This document shows, one piece after another, positions 37,784 through 48,657 of a DNA stretch of 64,000 bases (position 1 is the stretch's first letter; every line of letters starts with the position of its first letter). Below the pieces are notes generated by a model. It was not told the origin of the DNA. It searched no databases and was given only the letters and a program-made list of their open reading frames with translations. The stretch is taken from contig NZ_CP133465.1 of assembly GCF_031191185.1 (NCBI RefSeq), forward strand, positions 430,001-494,000, in the 5' to 3' direction. Source of the stretch: Prevotella nigrescens. Its GTDB lineage: Bacteria; Bacteroidota; Bacteroidia; Bacteroidales; Bacteroidaceae. The position numbers and the translations under genes were made by a program.

Positions 37784-39271
37784 ATGCAGAATTTAGTTAT
37801 ATATAATACGCTGCATCGGCAGAAGGAACGCTTCCAACCGATAGCTGCTCCCAATGTAGGAATGTATGTTTGCGGCCCTACTGTATATGGCGACCCACAC
37901 TTGGGACACGCCCGTCCGTCGATAACATTCGATATTTTGTTCCGTTATCTGCAACACATTGGCTACAAAGTGCGCTACGTTCGCAACATAACCGACGTAG
38001 GACACTTGGAACACGATGCTGATGACGGCGACGACAAGATAGCAAAGAAGGCACGATTGGAACAGCTTGAGCCCATGGAAATTGCACAGTTCTACACCAA
38101 TCGTTACCACGACGCAATGCGTGCACTTAACGTTCTGCCTCCATCAATAGAGCCTCGCGCCACAGGACACATCATTGAGCAAGAGGAACTCGTGAAGGAG
38201 ATAATGGAAAACGGCTACGCTTACGAAAGCAACGGCAGCATTTACTTCGATGTAGCGAAGTACGACAAGGACCATCGCTACGGTGTACTGTCTGGTCGTA
38301 ACCTTACTGATATGATAAACAACTCGCGCGAGCTGAACGGCGTGGGCGAAAAGCGAAACCAAGTAGACTTCGCATTGTGGAAAAAGGCTATGCCTGAACA
38401 CATCATGCGCTGGCCTTCGCCTTGGAGCGACGGCTTCCCAGGCTGGCATTGCGAATGTACGGCAATGGGAAGAAAGTACCTTGGCAAGCATTTCGACATT
38501 CACGGCGGTGGCATGGACTTGGTTTTCCCACACCACGAGTGCGAAATTGCACAGGCTGTGGCATCGCATGGCGAGGAAATGGTGAAGTATTGGATGCACA
38601 ACAATATGATTACCATCAACGGACAGAAGATGGGCAAGTCGCTCAACAACTTCATTACGTTGGAGCAATTCTTCACAGGCAACCACGAAACCTTGCAACA
38701 GGCTTATTCGCCTATGACCATTCGCTTCTTCATTCTGTCTGCTCACTACCGCGGAACGGTAGACTTCTCGAACGAAGCCCTGCAAGCCGCACAGAAAGGA
38801 TACGAAAGACTGATGAACGCCATAGAGGATTTGAAACGCATTCAGACCGCTGCAACAAGCGACGAGAATACCAAGAAGTTCGTTGCAGCATTGCGCCAAA
38901 AGTGCTACGATGCGATGAACGACGACCTTATGACACCTGCTGTCGTCTCAAATCTGTTCGAGGCGTGCCACATAGTGAACCTGCTTATCGACCATAAAGC
39001 GCAAATCAACGAAGAAGACTTAAAGGAACTCAGCGAAACGATGCGTCTTTTTGCTTTCGATATTCTTGGTTTGGTAAACGAACGTGGTGCCAACAACGAC
39101 GCACGCGAAGCTGCTTACGGCAAAGTAGTAGATATGGTGCTCGACTTGCGTGCGAAAGCAAAAGCCAATAAAGACTGGGCTGTAAGCGACCAGATACGCG
39201 ACGCTCTTGCCGAAGCTGGTTTCCAAGTGAAAGATACCAAAGACGGCGTAACTTGGAAGTTGGATAAATAA
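37784..39271 (+). CDS. cysS: Cysteinyl-tRNA synthetase
   Basis: Class I aminoacyl-tRNA synthetase, 495 residues. The HIGH-like sequence is [11 protein letters not shown] after the zinc-site Cys in YVCGPTVY; the second zinc ligands are WHCECTA and HHECEIAQ; the KMSKS-like loop is KMGKSLNN. The anticodon-binding helices follow. TACATTTG (37745-37752) is a -7 candidate upstream. A long hairpin follows the stop. Confidence 0.97.
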   Translation: MQNLVIYNTLHRQKERFQPIAAPNVGMYVCGPTVYGDPHLGHARPSITFDILFRYLQHIGYKVRYVRNITDVGHLEHDADDGDDKIAKKARLEQLEPMEIAQFYTNRYHDAMRALNVLPPSIEPRATGHIIEQEELVKEIMENGYAYESNGSIYFDVAKYDKDHRYGVLSGRNLTDMINNSRELNGVGEKRNQVDFALWKKAMPEHIMRWPSPWSDGFPGWHCECTAMGRKYLGKHFDIHGGGMDLVFPHHECEIAQAVASHGEEMVKYWMHNNMITINGQKMGKSLNNFITLEQFFTGNHETLQQAYSPMTIRFFILSAHYRGTVDFSNEALQAAQKGYERLMNAIEDLKRIQTAATSDENTKKFVAALRQKCYDAMNDDLMTPAVVSNLFEACHIVNLLIDHKAQINEEDLKELSETMRLFAFDILGLVNERGANNDAREAAYGKVVDMVLDLRAKAKANKDWAVSDQIRDALAEAGFQVKDTKDGVTWKLDK

Positions 39272-39287
39272 AAGATAAAAGCCAAAC

Positions 39288-39366
39288 AAGGAGTTAAAGC
39301 GCAAAGGGAATCAGGAGGATAAAAACAACCTCTTGAAACTGCCCTTTGCGCTTTAATTCCTTTTAT
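39288..39366 (+). terminator. Long stem terminator after cysS
   Basis: A 21-base stem (aaggagttaaagcgcaaaggg with one G-T pair against its partner at 39342-39362) encloses a 33-base loop and is followed by ttttattata. It lies between cysS and a convergent gene and could stop both. The stem shares the gagttaa motif with the acpP terminator. Confidence 0.7.
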
Positions 39367-39683
39367 TATATGCGCACTGCGGTGCCCGAACAAGCCACCA
39401 TCAGCATCGAACCGCCCTGCCCTACTGTCTCATAATCGATGTCGATGCCCACAATAGCATTTGCGCCCAATTCCTGCGCACGTTGCATCATTTCCCGAAC
39501 AGAAGTTTCCTTGCCTTCCTGCAACACCTTTTCGTACGACTTGCTGCGTCCGCCTACAATGTCTCTGATACCTGCAAAGAAGTCTTTTATAAAGTTTGCA
39601 CCAATAATTGTTTCACCTGTTACAAGTCCTTTATACTCTAAAATCTTATAACCTTCGATGTTTGGAGTTGTTGTAAGAATCAT
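39366..39683 (-). CDS. YbjQ-type (UPF0145) heavy-metal-binding-domain protein
   Basis: A 105-residue protein of the YbjQ/UPF0145 family, forming small pentameric or decameric barrels with unknown role; the 'heavy-metal-binding' label is by name only. N-terminal [24 protein letters not shown] and central [17 protein letters not shown] are the conserved blocks. Transcription is convergent with cysS. Confidence 0.85.
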   Translation of the reverse strand: MILTTTPNIEGYKILEYKGLVTGETIIGANFIKDFFAGIRDIVGGRSKSYEKVLQEGKETSVREMMQRAQELGANAIVGIDIDYETVGQGGSMLMVACSGTAVRI

Positions 39684-39776
39684 AATTTGCCTTTCTTTAA
39701 GTTTTAATTGGCAATCGCTTTGACTGCCCTACCCTTTTAACGGAATATTTCTCTAAAAGTTGTAATTGCGTCCTAC

Positions 39777-39967
39777 TTTTGTAAAAATAATTTATAGGAA
39801 AAACGATAATTTCGATTTGGCATTGCGAAAGCGGCTCTTTTGCGATGCAAAACCTACGCTTTTACCGTGCAAAACAGCCGCTTTTGGAACGCAAAACAAT
39901 AGGTTTTACAACGCATTGATAACTAACGAGTTACACAAGAGTCACGCTTGCGAAAAACTTTTACACT
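39777..39967 (-). repeat. Dispersed intergenic element, copy 3 (reverse)
   Basis: Same element on the opposite strand. Read on the minus strand: module 1 aaaagcggctgttttgc (complement of 39869-39885), module 2 aaaagcgtaggttttgc (39847-39863) and module 3 gcaaaagagccgctttc (39827-39843). Here the outer arms carry the ggctc-type core and the middle carries gtagg, the reverse of copies 1 and 2; outer arms still pair with one mismatch. It is in the 640-base gap 39684-40318, upstream of mutS; the rest of the gap shows no gene. Confidence 0.8.
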
Positions 39968-40318
39968 ATTATCGTCTGTTTTCCGCCTATGAAACGAAGA
40001 ATACAAGGGTAGCAGAACAGACAGCCAAAGGGTTCTTCCTATTCAGAAAAGCAAAACTATATGTTAGTCTTCGGTAAATATTGACCGACCATTAAAAATT
40101 CAATAAAGCATTATTCTATTCATCATTATCGCTCAATTGCCATACAACGACTTACAATGCAAGGCTCGGAATCGGTTTCAGATTATAGTCCGATTTCTTG
40201 AAACAGACTATCAGACAAAGCCCAAATAAATTGGCTATCGTTTGGACAATATGCCGAAAATTCGTATTTTTGCATTTCACGAATTTATATAGTAATAGGC
40301 AAGAAAGGTAAAAGCAAT

Positions 40319-42985
40319 ATGGCAAAAGACAACAAAGGGCTCACTCCGATGATGCGACAATTCTTTTCGATGAAAGAAAAGCACCCCGATGCGTTAATGC
40401 TCTTTAGGTGTGGCGACTTCTACGAAACGTATTGCGACGATGCCATAGAAGCTTCTAAGATACTCGGCATAACGCTGACACGCCGAAACAACGGTGCGGC
40501 AGCGGGCGACGAGATGGCTGGATTTCCTCATCACGCACTCGATACCTTCTTGCCAAAGCTTATTCGTGCTGGAAAACGCGTAGCAATATGCGACCAACTC
40601 GAAGACCCGAAGAAGAAGCGCGAAGCTTTGAAGGGCAAACGGGGCTTGTCTGCCGAAGACAAAATGGTGCGACGAGGCATAACGGAACTTGTTACGCCTG
40701 GCGTTGCTATGGGTGACAACGTGCTGAACTATAAGGAAAACAACTTCTTGGCTGCCGTTCACTTCGGCAAAGGTTCTTGCGGTGTGAGCTTTCTCGACAT
40801 TTCGACAGGCGAATTTCTCACCGGTGAGGGCACGTTCGACTATGTTGAAAAGCTCATTGGCAACTTTTCGCCAAAGGAAGTGCTGTACGACCGTGCCCGA
40901 AAGTCTGACTTTGAACGCCATTTCGGTACACGCCTGTGTGTGTATGAAATGGAAGACTGGGTGTTTACCGACCTTTCTGCACGCCATAAACTGCTGAAAC
41001 ACTTCGGAACAAAGAACCTGAAGGGTTTCGGTGTAGACCATCTGAACAACGGAGTGATAGCTGCTGGAGCTATCATGCAGTACTTGGAACTTACCCAGCA
41101 CACAAACATCAACCACATAACGTCGCTCGCTCGCATCGAAGAAGAGAAGTATGTGCGACTCGACCGCTTCACCATTCGTTCCTTGGAACTTGTCGCGCCC
41201 ATGCAGGAGGACGGTTCGTCGCTGCTCAACGTAGTAGACAGAACCATCACACCAATGGGTGGCAGAATGCTGCATCGCTGGCTTGTGTTCCCATTGAAGG
41301 ACGTAAAGCCCATTAACGAGCGTTTGGACATAGTGGAATACTACTTCCGCGAGCCCGATTTCCGCCAATGCCTGAACGACCAACTCCACCGTATGGGCGA
41401 CTTGGAACGCATCATTTCAAAGGTGGCAGCAGGCAGAGTGTCGCCGAGAGAGGTAGTTCAGCTGAAGATAGCCTTACGTGCGATACAGCCAATGAAGACC
41501 GCTTGCCTCTATGCGAACAACGAAGCCTTGAAGCGGGTAGGGGAACAGCTGAACCTCTGCGAGTCTATTCGCGACCGAATAGAGCAGGAAATAAAGCCCG
41601 ACCCACCACACTTGGTTGCCAAAGGCGACGTGATTGCACACGGTTTCAACGCCGAATTGGACGAATTGCGCTCCATTCGCGACAACGGAAAGCAGGTTTT
41701 GCTCGACATTCAGGAGAAAGAAGCGGCTCAAACGGGCATCAGTTCGCTGAAGATAGGCTTCAACAACGTTTTCGGATACTACCTTGAGGTGCGCAATACA
41801 TTTAAAGACAAGGTACCTGCCGACTGGATTCGCAAGCAGACCCTTGCGCAGGCAGAACGCTACATTACCCCTGAACTGAAGGAATACGAAGCCAAAATAC
41901 TTGGTGCCGACGAGAAAATACTCGCTCTCGAAGCGCGTCTTTTCAACGAATTGGTGCAGGATATGCAGGAGTTTATTCCTCAAATACAAATCAACGCCAA
42001 CCTTGTGGCACGCCTCGACTGTCTGTTGGCATTCGCAAACATTGCCGAAGAAAACAAGTATGTGCGCCCCATGGTAGACGACAGTATGGTGATTGACATA
42101 AAGAAAGGCCGCCACCCCGTAATAGAAACCCAACTGCCACTTGGCGAACCATACATACCAAACGATGTATATCTCGACAACGAGCAACAGCAGATTATGA
42201 TGATAACAGGTCCGAATATGGCTGGTAAATCGGCTCTGTTGCGTCAAACCGCACTCATAGTACTATTGGCGCAGATAGGTAGTTTCGTCCCAGCAGAGGG
42301 CGCAAGAATCGGTTTGGTCGATAAAGTTTTCACACGAGTGGGTGCTTCCGACAATATTTCGCTCGGAGAATCTACTTTTATGGTGGAAATGACTGAGGCA
42401 TCGAACATTCTGAACAATGTTACACCCCGCTCGTTGGTACTCTTCGACGAGCTGGGACGTGGCACAAGCACCTACGACGGCATCAGCATAGCGTGGGCAA
42501 TCGTAGAGTATCTGCACGAACAACCACGTGCTGCGGCACGTACACTCTTCGCAACGCACTACCACGAACTGAACGAAATGGCAAAGAACTTCCGCCGAAT
42601 AAAGAACTTCAACGTATCTGTGAAAGAGGTGGACGGCAAGATTATCTTCGTGAGAAAGTTGGAACGAGGCGGCAGCGAACACTCTTTCGGTATTCACGTA
42701 GCCGACATTGCAGGTATGCCAAAGTCGATTGTGAAGCGTGCGAACGTCGTCTTAAAAGAATTGGAAGCCGACAATGCGCAGGTAGGCAGTGTAGGAAAGC
42801 CGTCGGCAGAGAAGCTTGAGCAGAGTAGGGAAGGGGTTCAGCTTTCGTTCTTCCAACTCGACGACCCTGTACTGACGCAGATACACGACGAAATCATAGG
42901 CTTGGACATCAACAACCTTACACCCGTTGAAGCATTGAACAAGCTCAACGAAATCAAGCGAATTGTACTTCCGAACAGCAAATAA
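40319..42985 (+). CDS. mutS: DNA mismatch repair protein MutS
   Basis: Recognises mismatches and starts repair with MutL. The 888-residue protein has the mismatch-binding N-terminus (CGDFYETY with the wedge Phe-x-Glu), connector, lever and clamp domains, and the ATPase: Walker [15 protein letters not shown], then [21 protein letters not shown] and Walker [17 protein letters not shown], ending with a helix-turn-helix dimer part. Full family length. Dispersed element copy 4 starts right after the stop. Confidence 0.97.
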   Translation: MAKDNKGLTPMMRQFFSMKEKHPDALMLFRCGDFYETYCDDAIEASKILGITLTRRNNGAAAGDEMAGFPHHALDTFLPKLIRAGKRVAICDQLEDPKKKREALKGKRGLSAEDKMVRRGITELVTPGVAMGDNVLNYKENNFLAAVHFGKGSCGVSFLDISTGEFLTGEGTFDYVEKLIGNFSPKEVLYDRARKSDFERHFGTRLCVYEMEDWVFTDLSARHKLLKHFGTKNLKGFGVDHLNNGVIAAGAIMQYLELTQHTNINHITSLARIEEEKYVRLDRFTIRSLELVAPMQEDGSSLLNVVDRTITPMGGRMLHRWLVFPLKDVKPINERLDIVEYYFREPDFRQCLNDQLHRMGDLERIISKVAAGRVSPREVVQLKIALRAIQPMKTACLYANNEALKRVGEQLNLCESIRDRIEQEIKPDPPHLVAKGDVIAHGFNAELDELRSIRDNGKQVLLDIQEKEAAQTGISSLKIGFNNVFGYYLEVRNTFKDKVPADWIRKQTLAQAERYITPELKEYEAKILGADEKILALEARLFNELVQDMQEFIPQIQINANLVARLDCLLAFANIAEENKYVRPMVDDSMVIDIKKGRHPVIETQLPLGEPYIPNDVYLDNEQQQIMMITGPNMAGKSALLRQTALIVLLAQIGSFVPAEGARIGLVDKVFTRVGASDNISLGESTFMVEMTEASNILNNVTPRSLVLFDELGRGTSTYDGISIAWAIVEYLHEQPRAAARTLFATHYHELNEMAKNFRRIKNFNVSVKEVDGKIIFVRKLERGGSEHSFGIHVADIAGMPKSIVKRANVVLKELEADNAQVGSVGKPSAEKLEQSREGVQLSFFQLDDPVLTQIHDEIIGLDINNLTPVEALNKLNEIKRIVLPNSK

Positions 42986-42986
42986 A

Positions 42987-43176
42987 GTGTAAATATTTTT
43001 CAAAGAGATATCTATTGTCTAACTATCTCTTTATCAACACTTTGCAAAACCTATTGTTTTGCATTCCAAAAGCGGCTCTTTTGCACGGTAAAAGCGTAGG
43101 TTTTGCAGCGCAAAAGAGCCGCTTTCGCAATGCCAAAGCGCAGTTATCATTTTTAAGAGAATTATCTTTACAAAGT
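42987..43176 (+). repeat. Dispersed intergenic element, copy 4
   Basis: Starts gtgtaaatatttttc at the mutS stop. Module 1 aaaagcggctcttttgc (43068-43084), module 2 aaaagcgtaggttttgc (43090-43106) and module 3 gcaaaagagccgctttc (43110-43126): outer arms of ggctc type, middle gtagg type, like copy 3. Downstream similarity to copy 2 extends to about 43255. Fills the gap to lgt, where no gene is seen. Confidence 0.85.
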
Positions 43177-43414
43177 CAAGGCAATTTCCACGTGTTGGTT
43201 TAAAGGTTTATAGGAACCTTAGGGAGATTAGGAATATTAGGCGAAAACATTTTTTCTTGGGTGCTGGGAACATGATGAAACACGCCCATACCTGCCATTG
43301 TGCAACACAAAACCTATGTGTTTGCAATAACAAAGCAGCTTGCAGCTGACGCCCTTAAACAGCAAAAACAACATCGTTCCCCCAATAAAATTCCATTCAA
43401 TCCCTTCTACCCTC

Positions 43415-43459
43415 TTACAACAACGGCTCTGCAATTAAGTTGCAGAGCCGTTGTTGTAA
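43415..43459. terminator. 20-bp perfect stem between mutS and lgt
   Basis: Arms at 43415-43434 and 43440-43459 are exact complements around a 5-base loop. There is no T-run on either side, so it may be a hairpin that marks both convergent transcript ends rather than a standard terminator. Confidence 0.5.
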
Positions 43460-43484
43460 AGTATTTCTTATCTTATCGGTCGAT

Positions 43485-44327
43485 TTACGCATTGTATTCT
43501 TTTCCTCTCGACCGCATAACCGACCATATACCGAGTGCTATAAACGGTATGCTGAGTATCTGTCCCATATCGATTGGCAAGCCTGCCTCGAAGTCTACTT
43601 GCACTTCCTTTGTGTATTCGATGAAGAAACGGAAGGTGAAAATAAGCGCAAGGCATAAGCCGAAGTAAAGTCCTGTACCCACTTTCTTGGGATATTTCCT
43701 ATAAATAAGGAAGATAACCCAGAAGAAAACGAAGTAGGCAATCGCCTCGTAAAGCTGTCCAGGGTGGCGCGGATAGGTATCAACATCGTAGAAGATAAAC
43801 GCCCAAGGCACATCGGTTACCTTTCCGATAATCTCCGAATTCATCAGATTGCCCAAGCGAATGAACACCGACGTAATGGTAGAGCATATACCCATAAAGT
43901 CTAATACCACCCACACATTCAACTTAGTACGCTTAATGTAGAGGTAAAGGGCTATAAGCAGCCCCACAACCCCACCATGCGAAGCCAAACCCTGATAGCC
44001 TACAAACTTCCAACCGCCGCCAGCAAGGAACTTTATAGGGAGAAATATCTCGACAAAATGTTGCCAAGAGTCGAAGAAATCTTCTGGTTCGTAGAAGAAA
44101 CAATGCCCCAGACGTGCTCCAATAAATGCACCAAGGAAGACGTACATGAACATTGGTTCGAACTTTTCTACTGGTATTTTGTGGCGTTTGAAGAGCCATC
44201 GCATAAGAAAATATGCAACAGCAAAGCCCACAAGCCAGCACATTCCGTACCAACGAATGCCCATTGAGCCGAAACGCACAAGGTATTCGTCGGGTTGCCA
44301 GGCTATATAAAGCAAATTATTCAGCAT
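43485..44327 (-). CDS. lgt: Prolipoprotein diacylglyceryl transferase
   Basis: Attaches diacylglycerol to the lipobox Cys of prolipoproteins at the inner membrane, serving the many lipoproteins in this genome. The 280-residue protein has about seven membrane segments; the signatures YQGLASHGGVVG (His of the HGG motif) and RLGNLMNSEIIGK (Arg/Asn block) are present. Begins 18 bases after ychF. Confidence 0.95.
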   Translation of the reverse strand: MLNNLLYIAWQPDEYLVRFGSMGIRWYGMCWLVGFAVAYFLMRWLFKRHKIPVEKFEPMFMYVFLGAFIGARLGHCFFYEPEDFFDSWQHFVEIFLPIKFLAGGGWKFVGYQGLASHGGVVGLLIALYLYIKRTKLNVWVVLDFMGICSTITSVFIRLGNLMNSEIIGKVTDVPWAFIFYDVDTYPRHPGQLYEAIAYFVFFWVIFLIYRKYPKKVGTGLYFGLCLALIFTFRFFIEYTKEVQVDFEAGLPIDMGQILSIPFIALGIWSVMRSRGKEYNA

Positions 44328-44345
44328 GTTTTATTTCTCCATAAA

Positions 44346-45449
44346 CTATACATTGAAGCGGAAGTGCATAATGTCGCCATCTTGGACAACATATTCCTTG
44401 CCTTCTACGCCAAGCTTTCCAGCTTCGCGGACAGCAGCTTCGGAACCGTATTTCAAATAGTCTTCGTACTTGATAACCTCTGCACGAATGAATCCTTTCT
44501 CAAAATCGGTGTGGATAACGCCTGCACATTGAGGGGCTTTCCAACCTTTTTGGAACGTCCACGCCTTTACTTCCATTTCTCCGGCAGTAATGAATGTCTG
44601 GAGATTAAGTAGTTGATAAGCTTTCTTTATGAGTCGGTTTACACCGCTTTCCCCCAGTCCAAGTTCGTCAAGGAAGAGTTTTTTGTCTTCGTAACTATCT
44701 AACGATGCTATGTCTTCTTCGGTCTTGGCAGCGATAATCATCGCTTCTGCACCTTCTTCAGCGGCAATTTTCTCTACTTGCTTGCTGTATTCGTTGCCGT
44801 TCTTTGCACTGTTTTCGTCCACGTTGCAGACGTAAAGCACGGGCTTTGTGGTGAGAAGAAACAAGTCGTGAGCCGCTTGTTGTTCTTCTTTCGTATCGAA
44901 TTGCACGCTACGGGCGTTCTTGCCTTGCTCCAGCACCGTTTTGTAAGCCTCGAGAACAGCTACCATTGTCTTGGCATCTTTATTGCCCGCAGCCGCCACT
45001 TTCTGCTGTTTTACGAGCTGAGACTCTATGGTTTCAAGGTCTTTCAGTTGGAGTTCGGTATCTATAATCTCCTTGTCTTCAATCGGATTTACTGCCGAAC
45101 CGCCTTCACGAACAATGTTATCGTCTTCGAAACAGCGTATTACGTGAATGATAGCATCGCATTCGCGAATGTTGCCGAGGAACTTGTTGCCTAATCCTTC
45201 GCCTTTGCTTGCACCCTTAACAAGACCTGCAATGTCTACTATCTCGCAGGTAGCAGGGACGATTCGCCCCGGGTGAACGATTTCGGCGAGCTTGTTCAGA
45301 CGCTCGTCGGGCACGGTAATAACCCCCAAGTTGGGTTCTATTGTACAGAAAGGGAAGTTGGCTGCCTGCGCCTTGGCACTGCTCAGACAGTTGAAAAGTG
45401 TAGATTTGCCCACGTTTGGCAAACCTACTATACCACATTTTAATGCCAT
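44346..45449 (-). CDS. ychF: Redox-regulated ATPase/GTPase YchF
   Basis: A 367-residue OBG-type P-loop protein that prefers ATP and binds ribosomes, possibly in oxidative stress. The start [19 protein letters not shown] carries the P-loop; the NKXD-equivalent is changed to CNVDEN as in the family, and the last 85 residues form a TGS domain ([20 protein letters not shown]). A -7-like TATTTTTG lies upstream (complement of 45481-45488). Followed by lgt. Confidence 0.96.
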   Translation of the reverse strand: MALKCGIVGLPNVGKSTLFNCLSSAKAQAANFPFCTIEPNLGVITVPDERLNKLAEIVHPGRIVPATCEIVDIAGLVKGASKGEGLGNKFLGNIRECDAIIHVIRCFEDDNIVREGGSAVNPIEDKEIIDTELQLKDLETIESQLVKQQKVAAAGNKDAKTMVAVLEAYKTVLEQGKNARSVQFDTKEEQQAAHDLFLLTTKPVLYVCNVDENSAKNGNEYSKQVEKIAAEEGAEAMIIAAKTEEDIASLDSYEDKKLFLDELGLGESGVNRLIKKAYQLLNLQTFITAGEMEVKAWTFQKGWKAPQCAGVIHTDFEKGFIRAEVIKYEDYLKYGSEAAVREAGKLGVEGKEYVVQDGDIMHFRFNV

Positions 45450-45586
45450 ATTCTAAATAAACGTTTATTTTCTTTTGGTGCAAAAATACTGCTTTATTCT
45501 GACATTATAATCTTTAAAAGCACTATTTTGTGTTCCTATCCTAAATTGTAAGCTATTTTGCATAGCTTAATATAGCCATTGTTGCA

Positions 45587-46546
45587 TTATTCGAACGCCT
45601 TCGCTTCGGCTTCGGCAATAATGCTTTCTTTCTCGTTGTCTTCTGTGTTAGAGACATGTTCCTCGCTTTCTATTATGGCAGAAGCATCGTTCTCGTCATC
45701 TTCTAACGGCAAAATAGATACATTATCTTCTGTTGTCTCAATAACATTGCCACCCTCTGGTTGCTCTAAAGCAATGCGCTTTCGTTTGGCTTCGAATATT
45801 CTATTGGCAAACTTCGTGTCTTTTCGGATATGTTGGAGTGTTATTTTAGCCGCTTCTTGCTGACTTTCTTTTTTCGAATAGCCGTTTCCCTCGCCACAAG
45901 CAATGTCTTCTAACACCACTTGGAAGCAAAAGATAGGACTGCCCTCCTTGTCTTTACCGAAAGAAAGCGGCTTAAACTCAAGGCAAACCTTGTGTTTCTG
46001 TGCCCATTCTATGAGTTTCGACTTAAAGTTTACTTCTTTATAGGCTACCTTATCAATATTGATAAGCTCTCCTAATATCTGCTTTTTCATAAACTTCATA
46101 CAAGCCGTGTAGCCGTGGTCAAGGTATAACGCACCTACCAAAGCCTCGAACGCATTGCCCCCAAGGTAGCTATTGTGCGACTGCGAGTGTCCGCTCGACA
46201 AGATTAAACGTGTTATTCCTAAGTCGTTTGCCAACTTATTGAGGGTTTCACGCTGCACTATCTTAGACCGGGTATTGGTTAAGAAGCCTTCACGCTTGCC
46301 TGGGAAGTGTTCGAAAACAATGTCTCCAACGATAGCATCGAGTATTGCATCACCCAAAAACTCTAAGCGTTCGTTGTTAACAGGTTTGCCTTTATCGTTC
46401 CTTCGTGCCACACTTTTATGTAAAAGTGCCGTCTTATAGAGGGAAAGGTTATGCGGAAGCACACCTATTATATGATACAAAGACAAATAAAGCTCCTTTT
46501 CCTTGCGGAAAGGGAGCTTTATTCTGTCTATCATTTTATTCAGCAT
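45587..46546 (-). CDS. rnc: Ribonuclease III
   Basis: Cuts double-stranded RNA during rRNA and mRNA processing. Catalytic signature NERLEFLGDAILD lies at residues 58-70, followed by a second acidic box and a dsRNA-binding domain that ends near residue 245. The last 70 residues form an acidic tail (VSILPLEDDENDASAI) beyond the usual length. Its start overlaps the fabF stop by about 11 bases, so fabF and rnc are probably coupled. Confidence 0.95.
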   Translation of the reverse strand: MLNKMIDRIKLPFRKEKELYLSLYHIIGVLPHNLSLYKTALLHKSVARRNDKGKPVNNERLEFLGDAILDAIVGDIVFEHFPGKREGFLTNTRSKIVQRETLNKLANDLGITRLILSSGHSQSHNSYLGGNAFEALVGALYLDHGYTACMKFMKKQILGELINIDKVAYKEVNFKSKLIEWAQKHKVCLEFKPLSFGKDKEGSPIFCFQVVLEDIACGEGNGYSKKESQQEAAKITLQHIRKDTKFANRIFEAKRKRIALEQPEGGNVIETTEDNVSILPLEDDENDASAIIESEEHVSNTEDNEKESIIAEAEAKAFE

Positions 46547-47798
46547 ACTTCTTGAAAATCACGCAAGCATTGTGGCCACCAAAGCCGAATGTATTGCTAA
46601 GTGCAGCACGTACTTCGCGTTTCTGAGCCTTATTGAATGTAAAATTCAGTTTGTAATCAATTTCTTCGTCCTTATCGTCTTCCTCATGATTTATGGTTGG
46701 AGGAACAATATCGTTTTGAATGGAAAGCACACAAGCCATTGCCTCAACTGCACCGGCAGCTCCAAGCAAGTGTCCAGTCATACTCTTGGTAGACGAAATA
46801 TTGAGTTTGTAGGCTGCATCGCCAAAAAGCTGGACAATAGCCTTTGCTTCTGAGACGTCGCCGACAGGAGTTGATGTGCCATGGACATTGATATAGTCGA
46901 TGTCTTCAGGCTTCAAACCGGCATCGTCGAGTGCTGCTTGCATTACCAAATGTGCGCCCAAGCCTTCCGGATGAGACGCTGTGATGTGGTAAGCATCGGC
47001 AGATTCACCCTCACCAACCAGCTCTGCGTATATCTTAGCGCCACGAGCCTTTGCGTGTTCTAACTCTTCAAGTATCAGACAGCCTGCTCCTTCACCCATA
47101 ATGAAGCCGTCTCGGCTTGCTGAAAATGGACGCGAAGCGTGTTCCGGGTCATCGTTGCGAGTTGAAAGTGCGTGCATTGCAGTGAAACCGCCTACCCCTG
47201 CTTCGGTAATAGCAGCCTCTGCACCGCCACTGACAATCATATCAGCCTTGCCCAAGCGAATTAAATTGAATGCCTGACTGATAGCATTGGTAGACGATGC
47301 ACAAGCTGATGTCGTTGTAAAGTTAGGACCGTGGAAGCCGAAACGAATACTAATGTGACCAGAAGCAATGTCGGCAATCATCTTTGGTATGAAGAAAGGA
47401 TTGAATTTGGGTCCGTCTTCCTTATGAAGTGCATAATAACCAATTTCTTCTTCAAAGGTTTTAATACCGCCAATACCAACTCCGTAAACCACACCGATAC
47501 GGTTTTTATCGGCTTTCTCCAAGTCGATGCCGCAATCTTCCACACCTTGAATGGCACTGATGAGTGCCAACTGTGTGTAGCGGTCGAGCTTGCGCGCTTC
47601 TTTACGGTCGATATAATCGTTCACATTAAGGTTTTTCACCTCGCAAGCGAACTTTGCTTTAAAATTAGTTGTATCGAAATAAGTAATAGGAGCTGCACCA
47701 CTCTTACCTTCAAGCATTGCTTTCCACGTTTCTTCAGGATTATTTCCCAACGGAGTAACTGCACCCAGCCCTGTTACTACTACTCTTTTTAATTCCAT
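46536..47798 (-). CDS. fabF: 3-oxoacyl-ACP synthase II
   Basis: Elongating condensing enzyme of fatty acid synthesis, 420 residues. Active Cys166 is in TTSACASSTN; the His pair lies in NVHGTSTPVGD and KSMTGHLLGAAGAVEA. It is downstream of acpP on the same strand, but a terminator hairpin separates the two. Confidence 0.97.
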   Translation of the reverse strand: MELKRVVVTGLGAVTPLGNNPEETWKAMLEGKSGAAPITYFDTTNFKAKFACEVKNLNVNDYIDRKEARKLDRYTQLALISAIQGVEDCGIDLEKADKNRIGVVYGVGIGGIKTFEEEIGYYALHKEDGPKFNPFFIPKMIADIASGHISIRFGFHGPNFTTTSACASSTNAISQAFNLIRLGKADMIVSGGAEAAITEAGVGGFTAMHALSTRNDDPEHASRPFSASRDGFIMGEGAGCLILEELEHAKARGAKIYAELVGEGESADAYHITASHPEGLGAHLVMQAALDDAGLKPEDIDYINVHGTSTPVGDVSEAKAIVQLFGDAAYKLNISSTKSMTGHLLGAAGAVEAMACVLSIQNDIVPPTINHEEDDKDEEIDYKLNFTFNKAQKREVRAALSNTFGFGGHNACVIFKKYAE

Positions 47799-47864
47799 TA
47801 ATTTGCTGATTTAAATTCTGTCATCGTGATTACGAGACGCTCTTAGGTTTCTTTCAGAAAAAAA

Positions 47865-47940
47865 TTAAGGAGTTAAGCAAAAGGTTCTACTATACACTTA
47901 TGAAACGTAAGTAAAACGATTGGCTTAACTCCTTAACTCC
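47865..47940 (-). terminator. Terminator between acpP and fabF
   Basis: ttaaggagttaagc (47865-47878) pairs with gcttaactccttaa (47923-47936); on the minus strand the stem is followed by a run of seven or more T. It may end most acpP transcripts and lower fabF expression. Confidence 0.75.
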
Positions 47941-48052
47941 TTTTTCTTGTCTTAGAGCCTGAATGGACGAAACCCAAGTAAGAAATAAGTAAATGTTAAA
48001 GACTAAAAATCAGTTGGAAGCCGAAGCTCCCAACCATCATTTATATATCTTC

Positions 48053-48289
48053 TTACTTTGCGTTCTCTTGGATATAAGCAATGGCATCGCCTACAGTAGC
48101 GATTTTTTCTGCCTTATCGTCTGGAATAGAGATACCAAATTCTTTCTCAAACTCCATAATAAGTTCTACTGTATCCAAAGAATCAGCGCCAAGATCGTTT
48201 GTGAAACTTGCTTCTGGCTTTACTTCTGCCTCGTCTACACCGAGCTTATCTACGATAATTGCCTTTACCTTTGATTCAATTTCTGACAT
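48053..48289 (-). CDS. acpP: Acyl carrier protein
   Basis: A 78-residue acidic carrier with the pantetheine-site Ser37 in [10 protein letters not shown]. Carries growing fatty acyl chains. Located upstream of fabF, with its own promoter and terminator. Confidence 0.97.
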   Translation of the reverse strand: MSEIESKVKAIIVDKLGVDEAEVKPEASFTNDLGADSLDTVELIMEFEKEFGISIPDDKAEKIATVGDAIAYIQENAK

Positions 48290-48345
48290 AATTGTTAAGT
48301 TTTAAAATGTTTAATACTAACTTTCTAAATTCTAAAATTCGGTTG

Positions 48346-48377
48346 CAAAGGAAAGATAATTTTTTCATACACGCAAA
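48346..48377 (-). promoter_or_regulatory. Promoter for acpP
   Basis: On the minus strand TTTG (complement of 48374-48377), a 20-base spacer, then TTCCTTTG (complement of 48346-48353), close to the TAnnTTTG consensus. The 370-base gap to the DUF4254 gene holds nothing else recognisable. Confidence 0.6.
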
Positions 48378-48657
48378 TTTTTTGCTTAAAAAAGCACTTA
48401 TCTATGCACAGAATATATGTATTTGTGCAATAAAAACAGTACTTTTTGTATTATATTGCGCTAAATCAAGACATTATAACAGATGATTAGCACATTACTT
48501 CTACGGCTCCAGCACATCGTTTGCAAGCCTTCAGCACATTCATCTGATATATATTATTATAGCAGAGAGGCTTCTTTAGATAAAAATGCCTTGCTTTTAT
48601 TTTGTGTATATGATTTATTTGAACTATATTTGCAGAAAAATTAAAAGAACAGAAAAT

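Noticed and set aside
41474..42247. 257-codon minus-strand frame inside mutS
   Set aside because: Antisense shadow; mutS frame is continuous with full motifs.
43186..43202. CACGTG-containing site as another parS
   Set aside because: The flanks (ttccacgtgttgg) do not match the parS arms; several other CACGTG in coding regions were dismissed for the same reason.
45549..45569. Hairpin taagctat/atagctta between ychF and rnc
   Set aside because: Short stem without a T-run on the relevant strand; too weak to call a terminator.
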